Below, piece by piece: positions 23,247-33,469 of a stretch of DNA of 64,000 bases. The position numbers were made by a program, and so were the translations under genes. This stretch comes from Orientallactaga sibirica (taxonomy: Eukaryota > Chordata > Mammalia > Rodentia > Dipodidae). Numbering within the stretch: the stretch's first letter is position 1; each line of letters opens with the position of its first letter. The notes below the pieces were generated by a model. It did no database searches and had not been told where the DNA came from. It saw only the letters and a list, made by a program, of their open reading frames with translations. Location: assembly GCA_036365145.1 (NCBI GenBank), contig JAEOAD010000001.1, positions 100,227,501 through 100,291,500 on the forward strand, written 5' to 3'.

Positions 23247-25028
23247 TGTGGTTTGTGTTGCTGGCAGAAAACACCAGACCAAGAGCAGCTTGTGGGAGGA
23301 AAGGGTTCATTTTGGTTAGAGACTTGAGGGGAAGCTCCATGATGGCAGGGGAAAACAATGGCATGAGCAAAGGCTAGACATCACATCCTGGCCAACATCA
23401 GGTGGACAACAGCAGCAGGAGAGTGTACCAAACACTAACAAGGAGAAGCTGGCTATAACGTAGATCACCCATAAGACCCAATAACACACTGCCTCGAGGA
23501 GGTTGCACTTCCCAAATTGCTACCAGCTGGAGACTTAAACGTTCAGCAAACCTAAGTTTATGGGGGGACCTGAATCAAACCACATTCCACCCTGGCCCCT
23601 ATCAACTGATAACCATACAAGATGTAAAATGCAATGCATTCAGTACAGTTTTAAAAGTCCCTATAGTTTTATCAGTACTAATGGTTTTCAAACATCCCCA
23701 TAGCCCAAGGTCCTTAACTGAGCCATAATACCCCCCCCCCAGAAAAACCATAATGGCACAGAATAAGCATCCACAGAGCAAAATATGGCAATGGGTATTA
23801 CAAACAAATATTCAACTAATATAAGATTTAAAGCAAACAGGGCAAACATCAAACTCTGTTGCTCCAAGTCTGACAACTCTAGCCAGTGACAATTCTCCAA
23901 GTTCAAGTTCAGTAAGTGAAGAGTCTCTGCAGTTCCAATTCTGTCACTCCAGCATGGCTACTCACAGTCTGGGAAAACTTCATCTGGTGCCAGCAGCTCT
24001 CCTTGGCAGCCATCCCATAGTCCTGGCATCTCCACTGCTTCTCTACTGCAATCCGCGATTCATTCTCATGGCTCCATCAGACCTCCATGGAGATAATCCA
24101 ACAAGCCTGCTTCATACTGCCCATGGCCATTTCCAAATAACAAAACATGTTCCAAACTCAATGACCCTCATTTTTTGCATTTGTTATTCTCCATATTAAC
24201 AGCTGGGCTACCAATTTATTAATCAACTTTGAGGAACAGGACACTCTTTAGCACTTAGGCTCCTTCAAAAGAGTTTGCATTCTTCCTGTTGTCCCAATGC
24301 AGATCAGCTGGCCCAATCTCAATGGCTGTAATCTCTCAAACAGTTGCATATCCCTCTGCTCACACTTGTCCACCTCTACACAATATCCTGCACAATATTC
24401 CAGGACACAGGCAAACAGAATGTAGCAAGCCTCTTACACAAACTGCTTCTAAACTAGTTCCAACAAAGTTCTTTCTCACCCTGATATGCCAAACCTCACA
24501 ATCCTTAGTTCTTTCTGTATTCAGCCTTTCAAGTATGACCAGTGTTTTCCATCAAGCTGTACTTTCAACACTTCAAGGCATGTCACTTAGGCCAAAGTTT
24601 CAAATCCTCCTAGTTTCCTCTCACAAATCAGTTGCAAGGGGCCAGAAGCCACACAGTTAAGTTTCTAGTAGCAATAACCCCACTTCTTTATACCATATTA
24701 CTATTGTAGTTAGCTTCGCATTTCTGGAAGAAAACACCTGACCACGAGCAGCTTATGGGAAAAAAATGATTTATTTTCCCTGACAGACTCAAGGGGAAGC
24801 TCCATGATGGCAAGAGAAAATAATGGCAGGAGCACAGGCTGGACATCACCTCCTGGCCAACAACAGGTGGACAAGAGCAGCAGGAAAGTGTGCCAAACAC
24901 TGTCAAGGGGAACCCACCCTCAACAATATACTACCTCCAGAAGGCTTAAATTGTCAAATTGCCATGGGCTGGGGACCTAGCACTCAGAACACTCAGAATA
25001 TGAGAGATACCTGAATCAAACCACCACA
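23247..25028 (-). mobile_element. Full-structure MaLR-type element, antisense, copy 1
   Basis: Read on the minus strand: 5' LTR 25028-24705 (starts TGTGGTGGTTTGATTC), internal region 24704-23585, 3' LTR 23584-23247. The two LTRs are clearly diverged, so the insertion is old, much older than the tandem duplication. The internal region has no gag-pol reading frame in the sense direction, as in other MaLR (non-autonomous ERVL-related) elements. In the antisense direction a 123-codon frame (24289-24660, plus strand) is open; see findings. Confidence 0.88.
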
Positions 25029-25059
25029 GAATGCTGAGGAAACTCAACAAACATTAAAG

Positions 25060-25420
25060 GGTAGAGAGGTGGCAATTGCATGCTTAGCACCAAATGAAAC
25101 ATCTCTGTCACACCTTTCAAGGTTCAGGGAACATTGCAGAAGGTGTGATGAAAAGAATGTGAGAGTGCAGGATGGAAAGCAGTGCTTTGCAGCTCTATCT
25201 TCCAGCCCTGAAGCAGCGCTAGATTTCATGACCTCACAGTGGCTGTCTTTACCTGCACAATATTGAGTTCATCAACAAGTCATTATAGGTGATGGAGAAT
25301 GGCAAAAAATAAAGATAAAACATCAAAAAAGAAAATAGACTAGTTGGTTCAGGGAAGGCAGGGATTATGGTCTGAATTCATTTGTTTATTTGTATAAAAA
25401 TTGTCAATAAAAAAGTTAAA
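25060..25420 (+). mobile_element. L1 3' UTR fragment (Lx-like), copy 1
   Basis: Landmarks are AAGGTGTGATGAAAAGAATG, ATTTCATGACCTCACAGTGG, TTACCTGCACAATATTGAG, TGATGGAGAATGG and the end ATTGTCAATAAAAAAG. I recall this order from rodent L1 3' untranslated regions. It is 5' truncated, and the 65-codon frame inside it is not a gene. Confidence 0.7.
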
Positions 25421-25701
25421 GAAAAAAGAAAATGATCCAGACTCTGTATATACAGAAGCTGATGTTAAATTTAAGTTCTAGACTTTCTCAAGGGTACCTG
25501 TGCTCCTTTTGCTTCATTCATGGCCTGCAGCAACTGGTAGGTATGAAGGATCCTGACTTGTCAAGTACACAAAAGTAGATTAAAACTGTGAGGTTCAGTG
25601 ACCAAGTTCACAGGGAGATTTGACTCAAGTTTCACAGAAGCCAGCCTCAAAATTCCAAATACACATTCACTTACTTTCTCTCTTTAAAAATATGTATAAT
25701 T

Positions 25702-25925
25702 TATGGGCTGGAGAGATGGCTTAGTGGTTAAGGCACATGCCTGCAAAGCCTAAGGACCCAGGTTTGATTCTTCAGGTCCCATGCAAGCCAGATGCACATC
25801 GAGTGCATGTGTCTGGAGTTTGTTTGCAGTGGCTAGAGGCCCTGGTGCACCAATTTTCTCACTCTCTCTCCCTCTCTCTGTCTCTAATAAATAAATTAAA
25901 TAAAAATATTTTTAAAATAAATTAA
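25702..25925 (+). mobile_element. B2-like SINE, family I, copy 1
   Basis: The head GGGCTGGAGAGATGGCTTAG and an AATAAATAAATTAAATAAAA tail are present. The tail forms the right end of duplication copy 1 and abuts the junction. Confidence 0.95.
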
Positions 25926-25928
25926 GTC
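25926..25928. other. Tandem-duplication junction with 3-base filler GTC
   Basis: Copy 1 ends ATAAATTAA and copy 2 begins TACGTAGATGG. The three bases GTC between them occur at neither the left boundary (TTCTTTACGTAG) nor the right boundary (AATTAAAATATG). This points to end joining rather than unequal exchange between repeats. Confidence 0.75.
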
Positions 25929-25943
25929 TACGTAGATGGTGGT

Positions 25944-27716
25944 TGTGGTTTGTGTTGCTGGCAGAAAACACCAGACCAAGAGCAGCTTGTGGGAGGAAAG
26001 GGTTCATTTTGGTTAGAGACTTGAGGGGAAGCTCCATGATGGCAGGGGAAAACAATGGCATGAGCAAAGGCTAGACATCACATCCTGGCCAACATCAGGT
26101 GGACAACAGCAGCAGGAGAGTGTACCAAACACTAACAAGGAGAAGCTGGCTATAACGTAGATCACCCATAAGACCCAATAACACACTGCCTCGAGGAGGT
26201 TGCTACCAGCTGGAGACTTAAACGTTCAGCAAACCTAAGTTTATGGGGGGGACCTGAATCAAACCACATTCCACCCTGGCCCCTATCAACTGATAACCAT
26301 ACATGATGTAAAATGCAATGCATTCAGTACAGTTTTAAAAGTCCCTATAGTTTTATCAGTACTAATGGTTTTCAAACATCCCCATAGCCCAAGGTCCTTA
26401 ACTGAGCCATAATACCCCCCCCCCCCAGAAAAACCATAATGGCACAGAATAAGCATCCACAGAGCAAAATATGGCAATGGGCATTACAAACAAATATTCA
26501 ACTAATATAAGACTTAAAGCAAACAGGGCAAACATCAAACTCTGTTGCTCCAAGTCTGACAACTCTAGCCAGTGACAATTCTCCAAGTTCAAGTTCAGTA
26601 AGTGAAGAGTCTCTGCAGTTCCAATTCTGTCACTCCAGCATGGCTACTCACAGTCTGGGAAAACTTCATCTGGTGCCAGCAGCTCTCCTTGGCAGCCATC
26701 CCATAGTCCTGGCATCTCCACTGCTTCTCTATTGCAATCCGCGATTCATTCTCATGGCTCCATCAGACCTCCATGGAGATAATCCAACAAGCCTGCTTCA
26801 TACTGCCCATGGCCATTTCCAAATAACAAAACATGTTCCAAACTCAATGACCCTCATTTTTTGCATTTGTTATTCTCCATAGTAACAGCTGGGCTACCAA
26901 TTTATTAATCAACTTTGAGGAACAGGACACTCTTTAGCACTTAGGCTCCTTCAAAAGAGTTTGCATTCTTCCTGTTGTCCCAATGCAGATCAGATGGCCC
27001 AATCTCAATGGCTGTAATCTCTCAAACAGTTGCATATCCCTCTGCTCACACTTGTCCACCTCTACACAATATCCTGCACAATATTCCAGGACACAGGCAA
27101 ACAGAATGTAGCAAGCCTCTTACACAAACTGCTTCTAAACTAGTTCCAACAAAGTTCTTTCTCACCCTGATAAGCCAAACCTCACAATCCTTAGTTCTTT
27201 CTGTATTCAGCCTTTCAAGTATGACCAGTGTTTTCCATCAAGCTGTACTTACAACACTTCAAGGCATGTCACTTAGGCCAAAGTTTCAAATCCTCCTAGT
27301 TTCCTCTCACAAATCAGTTGCAAGGGGCCAGAAGCCACACAGTTAAGTTTCTAGTAGCAATAACCCCACTTCTTTATACCATATTACTATTGTAGTTAGC
27401 TTCGCATTTATGGAAGAAAACACCTGACCACGAGCAGCTTATGGGAAAAAAAAGGATTTATTTTCCTCTGACAGACTCAAGGGGAAGCTCCGTGATGGCA
27501 AGAGAAAATAATGGCAGGAGCACAGGCTGGACATCACCTCCTGGCCAACAACAGGTGGACAAGAGCAGCAGGAAAGTGTGCCAAACACTGTCAAGGGGAA
27601 CCCACCCTCAACAATATACTACCTCCAGAAGGCTTAAATTGTCAAATTGCCATGGGCTGGGGACCTAGCACTCAGAACACTCAGAATATGAGAGATACCT
27701 GAATCAAACCACCACA
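25944..27716 (-). mobile_element. MaLR-type element, antisense, copy 2
   Basis: Duplicate of 23247-25028: 5' LTR 27716-27391, internal region 27390-26269, 3' LTR 26268-25944 with the 14-base deletion. The antisense 123-codon frame is kept (26975-27346) with four residue changes by eye. Confidence 0.88.
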
Positions 27717-27747
27717 GAATGCTGAGGAAACTCAACAAACATTAAAG

Positions 27748-28108
27748 GGTAGAGAGGTGGCAATTGCATGCTTAGCACCAAATGAAACATCTCTGTCACA
27801 CCTTTCAAGGTTCAGGGAACATTGCAGAAGGTGTGATGAAAAGAATGTGAGAGTGCAGGATGGAAAGCAGTGCTTTGCAGCTCTATCTTCCAGCCCTGAA
27901 GCAGCGCTAGATTTCATGACCTCACAGTGGCTGTCTTTACCTGCACAATATTGAGTTCATCAACAAGTCATTATAGGTGATGGAGAATGGCAAAAAATAA
28001 AGATAAAACATCAAAAAAGAAAATAGACTAGTTGGTTCAGGGAAGGCAGGGATTATGGTCTGAATTCATTTGTTTATTTGTATAAAAATTGTCAATAAAA
28101 AAGTTAAA
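27748..28108 (+). mobile_element. L1 3' UTR fragment (Lx-like), copy 2
   Basis: Apparently identical to the fragment at 25060-25420. Confidence 0.7.
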
Positions 28109-28392
28109 GAAAAAAGAAAATGATCCAGACTCTGTATATACAGAAGCTGATGTTAAATTTAAGTTCTAGACTTTCTCAAGGGTACCTGTGCTCCTTTTGC
28201 TTCATTCATGGCCTGCAGCAACTGGTAGGTATGAAGGATCCTGACTTGTCAAGTACACAAAAGTAGATTAAAACTGTGAGGTTCAGTGACCAAGTTCACA
28301 GGGAGATTTGACTCAAGTTTCACAGAAGCCAGCCTCAAAATTCCAAATACACATTCACTTACTTTCTCTCTTTAAAAATATGTATAATTTAT

Positions 28393-28614
28393 GGGCTGGA
28401 GAGATGGCTTAGTGGTTAAGGCACATGCCTGCAAAGCCTAAGGACCCAGGTTTGATTCTTCAGATCCCATGCAAGCCAGATGCACATCGAGGTGCATGTG
28501 TCTGGAGTTTGTTTGCAGTGGCTAGAGGCCCTGGTGCACCAATTTTCTCACTCTCTCTCCCTCTCTCTGTCTCTAATAAATAAATTAAATAAAAATATTT
28601 TTAAAATAAATTAA
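28393..28614 (+). mobile_element. B2-like SINE, family I, copy 2
   Basis: Duplicate of 25702-25925 with CAGATCCC for CAGGTCCC and one extra G. Its right flank (AATATGTTTAATT) should be the original flank of the ancestral single copy. Confidence 0.95.
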
Positions 28615-28645
28615 AATATGTTTAATTATTTAATTTACCATTTTT

Positions 28646-28905
28646 TTTGGAGAGAGACACAGAGAGAGACAGAGAGAGAGGGAGATAATGACAGATAGAG
28701 ATGGGCACGCCAGCAGGCTCTCAGTTGCTGCTAACGAAATCCAGATGTGTGTGCCCTCTTGTGGTCAAGTGCAGCATTGCGCCCTTGCATCACTTGGCAT
28801 CTGGCTAAAAGTGGGACCTGGAGATTGGAACTGCTGGAGATTGGAACTGGCATTCTGAGGCTTAGGAGGCAGGCAGCTTAACCGCTAAGCCATCTCTCCA
28901 GCCCT
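28646..28905 (-). mobile_element. B2-like SINE, family II, with internal duplication
   Basis: Antisense copy: a GA-rich linker, CCCTCTTGTGGTCAAGTGCA, GCATCTGGCTAAAAGTGGGA, and the end CTAAGCCATCTCTCCAGCCC. GGAGATTGGAACT occurs twice in a row at 28820-28850. The same internal duplication is found in the SINE at 36856. Confidence 0.92.
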
Positions 28906-28939
28906 AATTTACCATTTTTTTACTTCATTTTTTTCATGG

Positions 28940-29083
28940 TTTTTTGAGGTAGAGTCTCACTCTAGCTCAGGCTGACCTGGGATTCACTATGTATTCTCAG
29001 GGTGGCCTCAAACTCACAGCAATCCTCCTACCTCTGCCTACCAAGTGCTGGGATTAAAAGTGTGTGCCACCATACCTGACTTT
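28940..29083 (-). mobile_element. B1-like SINE
   Basis: Antisense B1-like copy from TTGAGGTAGAGTCTCACTC to GTGTGCCACCATACCTGAC. Little diverged from the other copies. Confidence 0.95.
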
Positions 29084-29104
29084 TATTCTTTTTTAAAATA
29101 TATT

Positions 29105-29307
29105 TTATTTTTATTTATTTGAGAACATGAAAGAGGGAGAGAAAGAAAGAGAGAATGGGCATGCCAGGACTTCCAGCCTCTGCACACCAATTCCAGGTGC
29201 ATGTGCCGCCTTGTGCATCTGCTTTACGTGGGTCCTGGGGAACGGAACCAAGATCCTTTGGCTTTGCAGGCAAGTGCCTTAGCCACTAAACAATCTCTCC
29301 AGCCCCT
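29105..29307 (-). mobile_element. B2-like SINE, family I
   Basis: Antisense copy with a TTTATTTATTTGAG tail, AGAATGGGCATGCCAGGACT, and the end ACTAAACAATCTCTCCAGCC. Third member of a three-SINE cluster. Confidence 0.93.
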
Positions 29308-29771
29308 ACATTATTCTTTAATTGCTATTGGGGGTGATTTTATTAAAATGTAATGGTATTTTAATAAATAAGATAGTACATTTCAAACAGAATCATATAG
29401 TATTATTCTTTGAATGTATTATTTCTATTTAAATTGATTCTACAATTACTATAAGTGATGTAAAAGTTGAACAGTGAATCTAGCTAGAAAAAAACTACGT
29501 CATCCACTGGAGAGCTGAAAGGATGTGCTACCTATTTTAGTTTTCTGACAGAGATATGAAAGTCCAGGTCCTTTCTTACTCCTATTAGGGCTAGCCAATA
29601 GGCATAGGCTATTTTACCCAGGAAAAGAATGCTTCTATATCATGCAGCTCTTTGCAGTTCAGAAAAAACATGAACAAGCTGTTTACAGGCACTGACAACT
29701 TTTCTAATGATGGGGCTACCTGTTACACCAAGAATTTGGGCAGTACACCTCCCACAAGAGTTTTTAAGAAA
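29308..29771. other. No gene seen
   Basis: Unique AT-rich DNA. Confidence 0.45.
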
Positions 29772-29776
29772 GGCAT

Positions 29777-30159
29777 TGTGGTAGTTTGAATATATGGCCC
29801 CCAATATATTCAATGTTTTATTACCTTATAGTGTGCATCTACAATCACCTTCCTAGAGGCAATGTCACTGGGGGCCGGTGTGGAGGTGGGTTTGAGATTC
29901 CATTGTAAAGATATGCAAAGTGTGCCTAGCAGGAGTTCCTGTAAGTGTGCTGTGTGACTTTTTGGCTGTAGTTTTGCTCTGTGTGCTGTGTGGCTGGGGG
30001 CTTTTTGCTCTCTTGCCTGGTCCTGTGGAGAGCAGGCTGCTTCTTCTGCCATTATGGAACTTCCCCTGGATCTGTAAGCTTCAATAAATACTATCCCTTC
30101 CTCCATAACTGTGCCTGGTCTGGAAGTTCATCTCAGCAAACCTGAAGCTATCTGCTACA
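29777..30159 (+). mobile_element. Solo MaLR-type LTR with exact GGCAT duplication
   Basis: It begins TGTGGTAGTTTGAATATATG and ends AAGCTATCTGCTACA, 383 bases, with CAATAAATACTATCCCTTCC near the end as polyadenylation signal. GGCAT at 29772-29776 and 30160-30164 is a perfect 5-base target duplication, the size usual for this class. No internal sequence remains. The 98-codon minus-strand frame is antisense LTR. Confidence 0.92.
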
Positions 30160-30345
30160 GGCATAAATGCACATACAGAAATAAAGTTAGGATACCAAGC
30201 TGAGGGAGGAAATGGAAGAAAAATAATGAATCAGTGTGTGGTAGAAAAATATTTGTCTTTCAATGGACAGAATGTGTCAATTTTGAAAAAAATATTTTTA
30301 TGTATACAAAATCAACTTTTTACTTGCTTTTTAATACTAGAAGAC

Positions 30346-31961
30346 TATTGTGGTTTGATTTAGGTGTCCCCCATCCCTATAAAGGTAGGTGTCCTGAATG
30401 CTAGGCTCCAAGTTGATGGAGATTTGGGAATTAAAGCCTCCTAGAGGCAGTGTATTGTTGGGGGCAGACTTATGGGTGTTATAGCCAGTGTCCCCTTGCC
30501 AGTATTTGGCACACTCTCCTGTTGCTATTGTCCACCTTATGTTGGCAAGAGTGTGATGTCCATGCTCTGCTCATGCCATCATTTTTCCCTGCCATTATTG
30601 AGCTTCCCCTTGAGTCTGTAAGCCAAAATAAGCCTTTTACCCTCAAGCTGCTCTTGGTTGGGTGATTTCTGGCAACTATGCGAACCTGATAGCAACAATA
30701 AAATTGGTACTGAGAGTAGCATTGCTGGTAGACACTTGACTGTGGAAGGATTTGAAACCTTGGCTTAAGAAATGCCATGCAGTGCTATAAGTACAGACTG
30801 ATGGACTATTCTGGTCAGAGTTGAAAGACCTGAATGCAGTAAGAACTATGGACTGTGAGGTTTGGTTTGTGACGGTGAGAAAGAGCCTTGTCTGGACTAT
30901 GCTAGAAGCAGTTTGTGTGAGAGGCTTGCTGTTGTGCTTGTGTCCTGAGAACTTATGCAGGGTTACAGTGCATAGCAACAGACTGGTGTGTGCAGGGGGA
31001 TATGGCACAGAAAGAAATCCTTGGCCTGAAACTGCTACCTGTTCGGCTGAAATTTTATGAGAGATTATAACCAATTCAGATTTTGCTAGCAGACCTGCAT
31101 TGGGACAACAGAAAGAATGCAATCTTTTGAAGGGGCCTGAATGCTGAAGAAGTGTCCTGTTCTTCAAAATCTGCTTTATTGCCCCCCTGGATTAACAAAT
31201 TGGCACTCTACCTGGTATTGTGGAGTATAAGAAATGCAGGAAAGAGAAGGTTATTGAGTGCAACACATTCTTGTGTTTTGGAAATGGCCATGGGCAGTGG
31301 GAAGCAGGATTGCTGGATGCCTCCTGCATGGAGACCCAATGGAGCTATGAGGATGATGGTGAGATGACTGCTAAGGAAAGCTGCCAGGACCCACATGAAG
31401 TTGTTCAGGACTGTGAGTAGCCTAGCTGGAGTGGTGGAATTAGAACTCCAGAGACTTGTTGCTGGTTAGAATTATCCGATTTGGAGATTTGTCACTGACT
31501 AGAGTTGTTTCACTTGGAGCTACAAAGTTTGATGTTTGCCTTGCTTAAACGTTGTATTGGTTAAATATTTCTTTGCTATTCCCAATGTCATCTTTTGCAG
31601 TGTGAATGTTTATGGGGCCAGGGGAAGAATGTTGTGGTTTGATATAGGTGCCCCCCATAAACTTAGGTGCTCTGAATGCTAGGTTTTCAGCTGATGGAGA
31701 TTTGGGAATTCACGCCTCCTGGAGGTGGGGGTGGGCTTGTGGGTATTATAGCCAGTTTCCCCTTGCCAATGTTTGACACACTCTCCTGTTGCTATTGTCC
31801 ACCTTATGTTGAGTAATGCCCACCCTCTACTCATGCCATCATTTTCCCCTGCCATTTTGGAGCTTCCCCTCAAGTCTGTAAACCAAAATAAACCTTTTGA
31901 TTCCCCACAAGCACCTCTTGGTAGGGTGATTTCTGCCAGCAATATGAACCTGACTGCAACA
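30346..31961 (+). mobile_element. Complete MaLR-type element with AAGAC duplication
   Basis: The 5' LTR is about 30346-30703, the internal region runs to 31629 and the 3' LTR is 31630-31961 (TGTTGTGG to CTGCAACA). The 5' LTR start has mutated to TATTGTGG. AAGAC at 30341-30345 and 31962-31966 is a perfect 5-base target duplication. The internal region opens AAAATTGGTACTGAGAGTAG, the usual MaLR start where the primer site lies. It ends with a purine-rich GGGGCCAGGGGAAGAA before the 3' LTR. No sense gag-pol frame is present. Compared with the element at 39830 it lacks about 190 bases just before the 3' LTR. An antisense 163-codon frame lies at 30676-31167. Confidence 0.9.
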
Positions 31962-31969
31962 AAGACTAA

Positions 31970-32600
31970 GACTTCTGCCCTTAGAAACTATACTGAAATT
32001 TTAATATGTCTTCCCTTAAGTATTTCTATACCTCTGACTTTCTCAACTTGACCCATGGGGTGGTGGGATAAATTTTAATGATTTTCCTTAGAGAGGAGCA
32101 GAGAGAGTGTGCCTTGCCAATTACAGAGTGTTTTGGCAACAAACCCAGGCTTAATCTCAGGGCTGCTCACCATATCCTGTACTTTCACTTGAACACAGTA
32201 ACTAAGAAAGGACTTTACTAACTTGGCTGCTTCAGTCCAGTTGTTTTTCCCTGATGAAAGTATCAAGGCATGGCTTAAGAGAGAACTAGCACTGAGTGAT
32301 GTCTGTAACATCCCTTTTAAACCTGTCATATCCTAAGAATCCTTGAAGCATCCGACCATTAATCTCCTCTCACTTTCTGAATCAGATGTACTTCAGCAAA
32401 CATTTGTGTAGAAACTCACTTATACCAGTAAATATTCACATCTACCATACTTCTCGTTCCACCTCCCTTTTATCTTCCCAGGACCTTTTGCTAGTTCTTA
32501 AGGAGATGTGCCATTTTGACCCCTACCCAGGGCTTACATGGACCTTTCCAAACACAAACACAAATAGATACCTTTCCTTGGATGACAGAAGGAGTGAGAA
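31970..32600. other. No gene seen
   Basis: Unique DNA; a 146-codon plus-strand frame (32386-32826) runs into the following SINE and is not supported. Confidence 0.45.
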
Positions 32601-32602
32601 TT

Positions 32603-32835
32603 TGGGGGCTGCAGTTATGGCTTTGAAGTTAAGGCACTTGCCTGCAAAGCATAAGGACCTAGGTTTGACTCTCCAGTACCCACATAAGCCAGATGCACAA
32701 GGTGTTGCATGTATATGGAGTTGGTTTGCAATGGCTGGAGGTCTTATCATGACCACTCTCTCTCCCTGTCTCTCTCTCTCTGATTCTCTCTCTCTTGATC
32801 TCTACTTCTTTTTATCTGTAATATAAATAAATATG
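32603..32835 (+). mobile_element. B2-like SINE, family I
   Basis: The head GGGGGCTGCAGTTATGGCTT is diverged. Then follow CCTGCAAAGCATAAGGACCT, AAGCCAGATGCACAAGGTG, a long CTCTCTCTC linker and AATATAAATAAATA. Confidence 0.9.
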
Positions 32836-33244
32836 GAAGAAAAATTAGAAAATAAAAGAAAAAAGATTAAAGGGTAAGGAGTAGGCCAGAAGTGCTCAGA
32901 AACAGCCTTTGTCAGTTACCTTAAATGCAGCAGCCACATCTGTTATGGTCATCCTGTCTCCTTGGTTCCTGGAATGGTATTGAATGGATATCTACTACAT
33001 GGATTATTAATAAAGAAGATATTGTCAGAGGTTATATAAAGCTACTACAGAAAACTGATCTATTTTCAATAATTATAAGCATAATATGTCACTATTTCAT
33101 TTTCCTTGAAAAGGATTCAGCTTTGAAATTGAAGACGTGGTTGGGTATGCCAAGGCTCTCGCTATGGACATTCAAGACTGTGTGAAAAAAGAAAATACAA
33201 ACATAGAGAAAAATTACAGATAGATAATGACAAGAATTTCTGGT

Positions 33245-33467
33245 GTTGTGCTGAAGAGATGGCTTAGTGATTAAGGCACTTGCCTGCAAAGCTGAAGGAC
33301 CCATGTTCAATTCCCCAGGACCCATGTTATCCAGATGCACAAGGTTGCCCATGCATCTGGAGTTTGTTTGCAATGGCCTGGCATGCCCATTCTCTCTCTT
33401 TCTCTCTACCTGCCTCTTTCCCACTCTCTCTCTCTCAAATAAATAAATAAATAAATAAATAAATAGT
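33245..33467 (+). mobile_element. B2-like SINE, family I
   Basis: The head GCTGAAGAGATGGCTTAGTG, core CATCTGGAGTTTGTTTGCAA, TC-rich linker and a pure (AAAT)n tail of about seven units are visible. Confidence 0.94.
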
Positions 33468-33469
33468 AT

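Larger units (their letters stand above)
23232..25925. repeat. Tandem segmental duplication, copy 1
   Basis: This is the first of two head-to-tail copies. The offset to copy 2 is 2697 bases at the left end. The content is an antisense MaLR element, an L1 3' end, unique sequence and a B2-like SINE. By eye about 12 substitutions and a few small indels separate the copies. The largest indel is 14 bases between TTGC repeats (23507-23520 in copy 1, absent from copy 2). The run of C is 10 long here and 12 in copy 2. Confidence 0.95.
25929..28614. repeat. Tandem segmental duplication, copy 2
   Basis: Second head-to-tail copy of the 2.69 kb unit, collinear with copy 1. Differences seen by eye include the 14-base deletion near 26202, GGGCATTAC for GGGTATTAC, GATAAGCC for GATATGCC, CATAGTAAC for CATATTAAC, an extra T at the TTTCCTCTGAC site and an extra G in the SINE (ATCGAGGTGC). 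The unique part between L1 and SINE looks identical. Confidence 0.95.

Noticed and set aside
30676..31167. 163-codon minus-strand frame as a protein gene
   Set aside because: It lies entirely within the internal region and 5' LTR of a MaLR element, antisense to it. I list the shared antisense frame as a finding but there is no evidence of a gene.
32386..32826. 146-codon plus-strand frame
   Set aside because: Its second half is B2-like SINE and TC-rich linker; the first half has no recognisable domain.
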